A stretch of DNA of 64,000 bases, from contig CAVWFK010000018.1 in NCBI GenBank assembly GCA_963754235.1, forward strand, positions 124,001 to 188,000. Direction: 5' to 3'. Shown here in pieces: positions 63,070 to 64,000 of the stretch. The stretch's first letter is position 1, and each line of letters starts with the position of its first letter. The translations under genes were made by a program, and so were the position numbers. The DNA is from DATAYA01 sp963754235. GTDB lineage: Bacteria > Pseudomonadota > Alphaproteobacteria > Acetobacterales > Acetobacteraceae. The notes under the pieces were generated by a model. That model searched no databases. It was not told the origin of the DNA and saw nothing but the letters and a program-made list of their open reading frames with translations.

Positions 63070-64000
63070 CTATTTGACGCCCCAGATCTTTTTGTATTGG
63101 CCCTTGTAGCCGTTGTCTGGGTCGAAGATGTTGTGCGCGCCGCCGTCCCCGTCGATGTTGGCATTGATGAACAGGTGGACGTGTGCCACGAAACCGCTCG
63201 GCGGCTGGCCGGCAAAGGCGCGGTTCATCTCGTCGATACACTGCCAGCCATGCAAATGCAGCGGTTCGGCCACGGTGGCCAGCTGATACTGCTTCTGCCG
63301 AATGCGCTGGAAGGCCGGCACCGAACCGTCCCCCGCCGCGATCTGGCGCGGATAGCCAGTCGCCGGGTTGACGCCGGCGGACACGAGCGAGGGGACCGCG
63401 AAGTCGAAATAGAGATCATTGACGGCGATCGAGTAGGTCCAGGCCTTGCCATACTTGGCCAGCAGCGACGTCGTCAGCTGCCCCATGCGGTTGGAGAGAT
63501 CGCCGATCGGGGTGTCCTCGATCGCCAGCACCTTGCAGCCCGTGCACCCTTCGACCGCCGCCTTTTCGGCGTTGGTCTTGGCGGTGGCGATCGCGTAGAT
63601 CGAGTTGGTGAACAGAATGACGCCCGCGGTGCCTCCCGAGTCGACCACGGCATAGAGGCCCGCGGCCTTGGCGACTTCGTTCGGGTCCGTGGTGATGTTG
63701 GTAAAGACGCTTGGTACGGTCTTGATCTTGCCGGGGGCCGGCCCGGCATGCCAACCAACGACCTTGATCCCGGCCGCGACCGCCTGCTCGATGATCGGCG
63801 CCTGCTCGGCGGCGTCGATCGTGCCGAGAATGATCCCGTCGGGCTTCAGTGCGATCGCCTGGGTCAACGCAGACGAGCGCGCCGGGACCGAGCCCTGTCC
63901 ATCGAGGATACGGAACTCCCAGCCGATCGCCTTGGCGGCTTCCTGCGCGCCGTCGCCGACGCCGCTGGCACCGCCGTTTTTCTGGTCGGCCGAGACGTAG
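63070..64000 (-). CDS. Sugar-type ABC substrate-binding protein (Peripla_BP_4), 5' partial
   Basis: The frame is open to the right edge of the window, so the start and signal peptide are outside. The 310 visible codons fit the ribose/LacI-like binding fold: SALTQAIALKPDGIILGTID, APIIEQAVAAGIKVVGWHAG, NGGASGVGDGAQEAAKAIGW near the visible N-terminus, and VNDLYFDFAVPSLVSAGV in the C-terminal lobe. It ends 18 bases after the opposing IS630 remnant. Partner permease and ATPase genes would lie upstream, beyond the window. Confidence 0.88.
   Translation of the reverse strand, partial: YVSADQKNGGASGVGDGAQEAAKAIGWEFRILDGQGSVPARSSALTQAIALKPDGIILGTIDAAEQAPIIEQAVAAGIKVVGWHAGPAPGKIKTVPSVFTNITTDPNEVAKAAGLYAVVDSGGTAGVILFTNSIYAIATAKTNAEKAAVEGCTGCKVLAIEDTPIGDLSNRMGQLTTSLLAKYGKAWTYSIAVNDLYFDFAVPSLVSAGVNPATGYPRQIAAGDGSVPAFQRIRQKQYQLATVAEPLHLHGWQCIDEMNRAFAGQPPSGFVAHVHLFINANIDGDGGAHNIFDPDNGYKGQYKKIWGVK

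Overview
The window is GC-rich, densely packed, gene-after-gene DNA of the kind seen in soil Alphaproteobacteria. Palindromic intergenic elements with the core CGTCATTGCGAG...CTCGCAATGACG occur three times and resemble those common in Bradyrhizobium-like Hyphomicrobiales. No rRNA, tRNA, CRISPR array or phage genes were recognised. Almost everything is catabolic or transport related: four branched-chain-amino-acid/amide type ABC systems (one seen only as a binding protein), several other periplasmic binding proteins, amidases, oxygenases and their regulators.

Region 1 (1-19.8 kb). After the tail of a LivJ-like binding protein comes a minus-strand run of 13 genes with overlaps or short gaps (16198 down to 1270): F420-dependent NADP reductase, cofE, cofD, cofC, fbiC (the dedicated steps of coenzyme F420 synthesis), two CoA-transferase subunits, an LLM-type oxidoreductase, an M20 amidohydrolase, a three-gene molybdenum hydroxylase whose small subunit is fused to a CoxG-like domain, and a GntR/HutC regulator. 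Upstream in the same direction is livHMGF. The layout suggests a pathway that makes its own F420 and uses it on an imported substrate, with ring hydroxylation, amide cleavage and CoA activation as possible steps. The substrate is unknown.

Region 2 (20-34 kb). A minus-strand group (amidohydrolase-like protein, polar amino-acid binding protein, frameshifted NDP-forming acyl-CoA synthetase) diverges from a plus-strand operon: crotonase, Rieske oxygenase (frameshifted), D-2-hydroxyacid dehydrogenase, a triple RidA protein, a GntR/FCD regulator, a ferredoxin-type reductase (frameshifted) and an amino-acid ABC permease. A PhyH-type dioxygenase and a fold-type II PLP enzyme follow, divergently arranged.

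Region 3 (34-54.8 kb) is an amide-nitrogen island. Two complete urea/amide-type ABC importers sit in mirror orientation around an amidase. A second amidase, an NCS1-transporter/histidine-kinase fusion and a hybrid kinase follow. Facing them are a frameshifted OmpR-type regulator, crcB, fmdB, an AmiS/UreI-family channel and formamidase fmdA. Together they would import amides, release ammonia and sense a nitrogenous ligand.

Region 4 (55-64 kb) holds a sugar-type ABC importer without its ATPase, an M24 peptidase, two tandem LVIVD-repeat propeller proteins, an IS630 transposase remnant joined to a palindromic repeat, and the 3' part of a second sugar-type binding protein. Four genes carry what look like single-base insertions. 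Three of these lie at the same short motif, so sequence errors should be considered before calling them pseudogenes.
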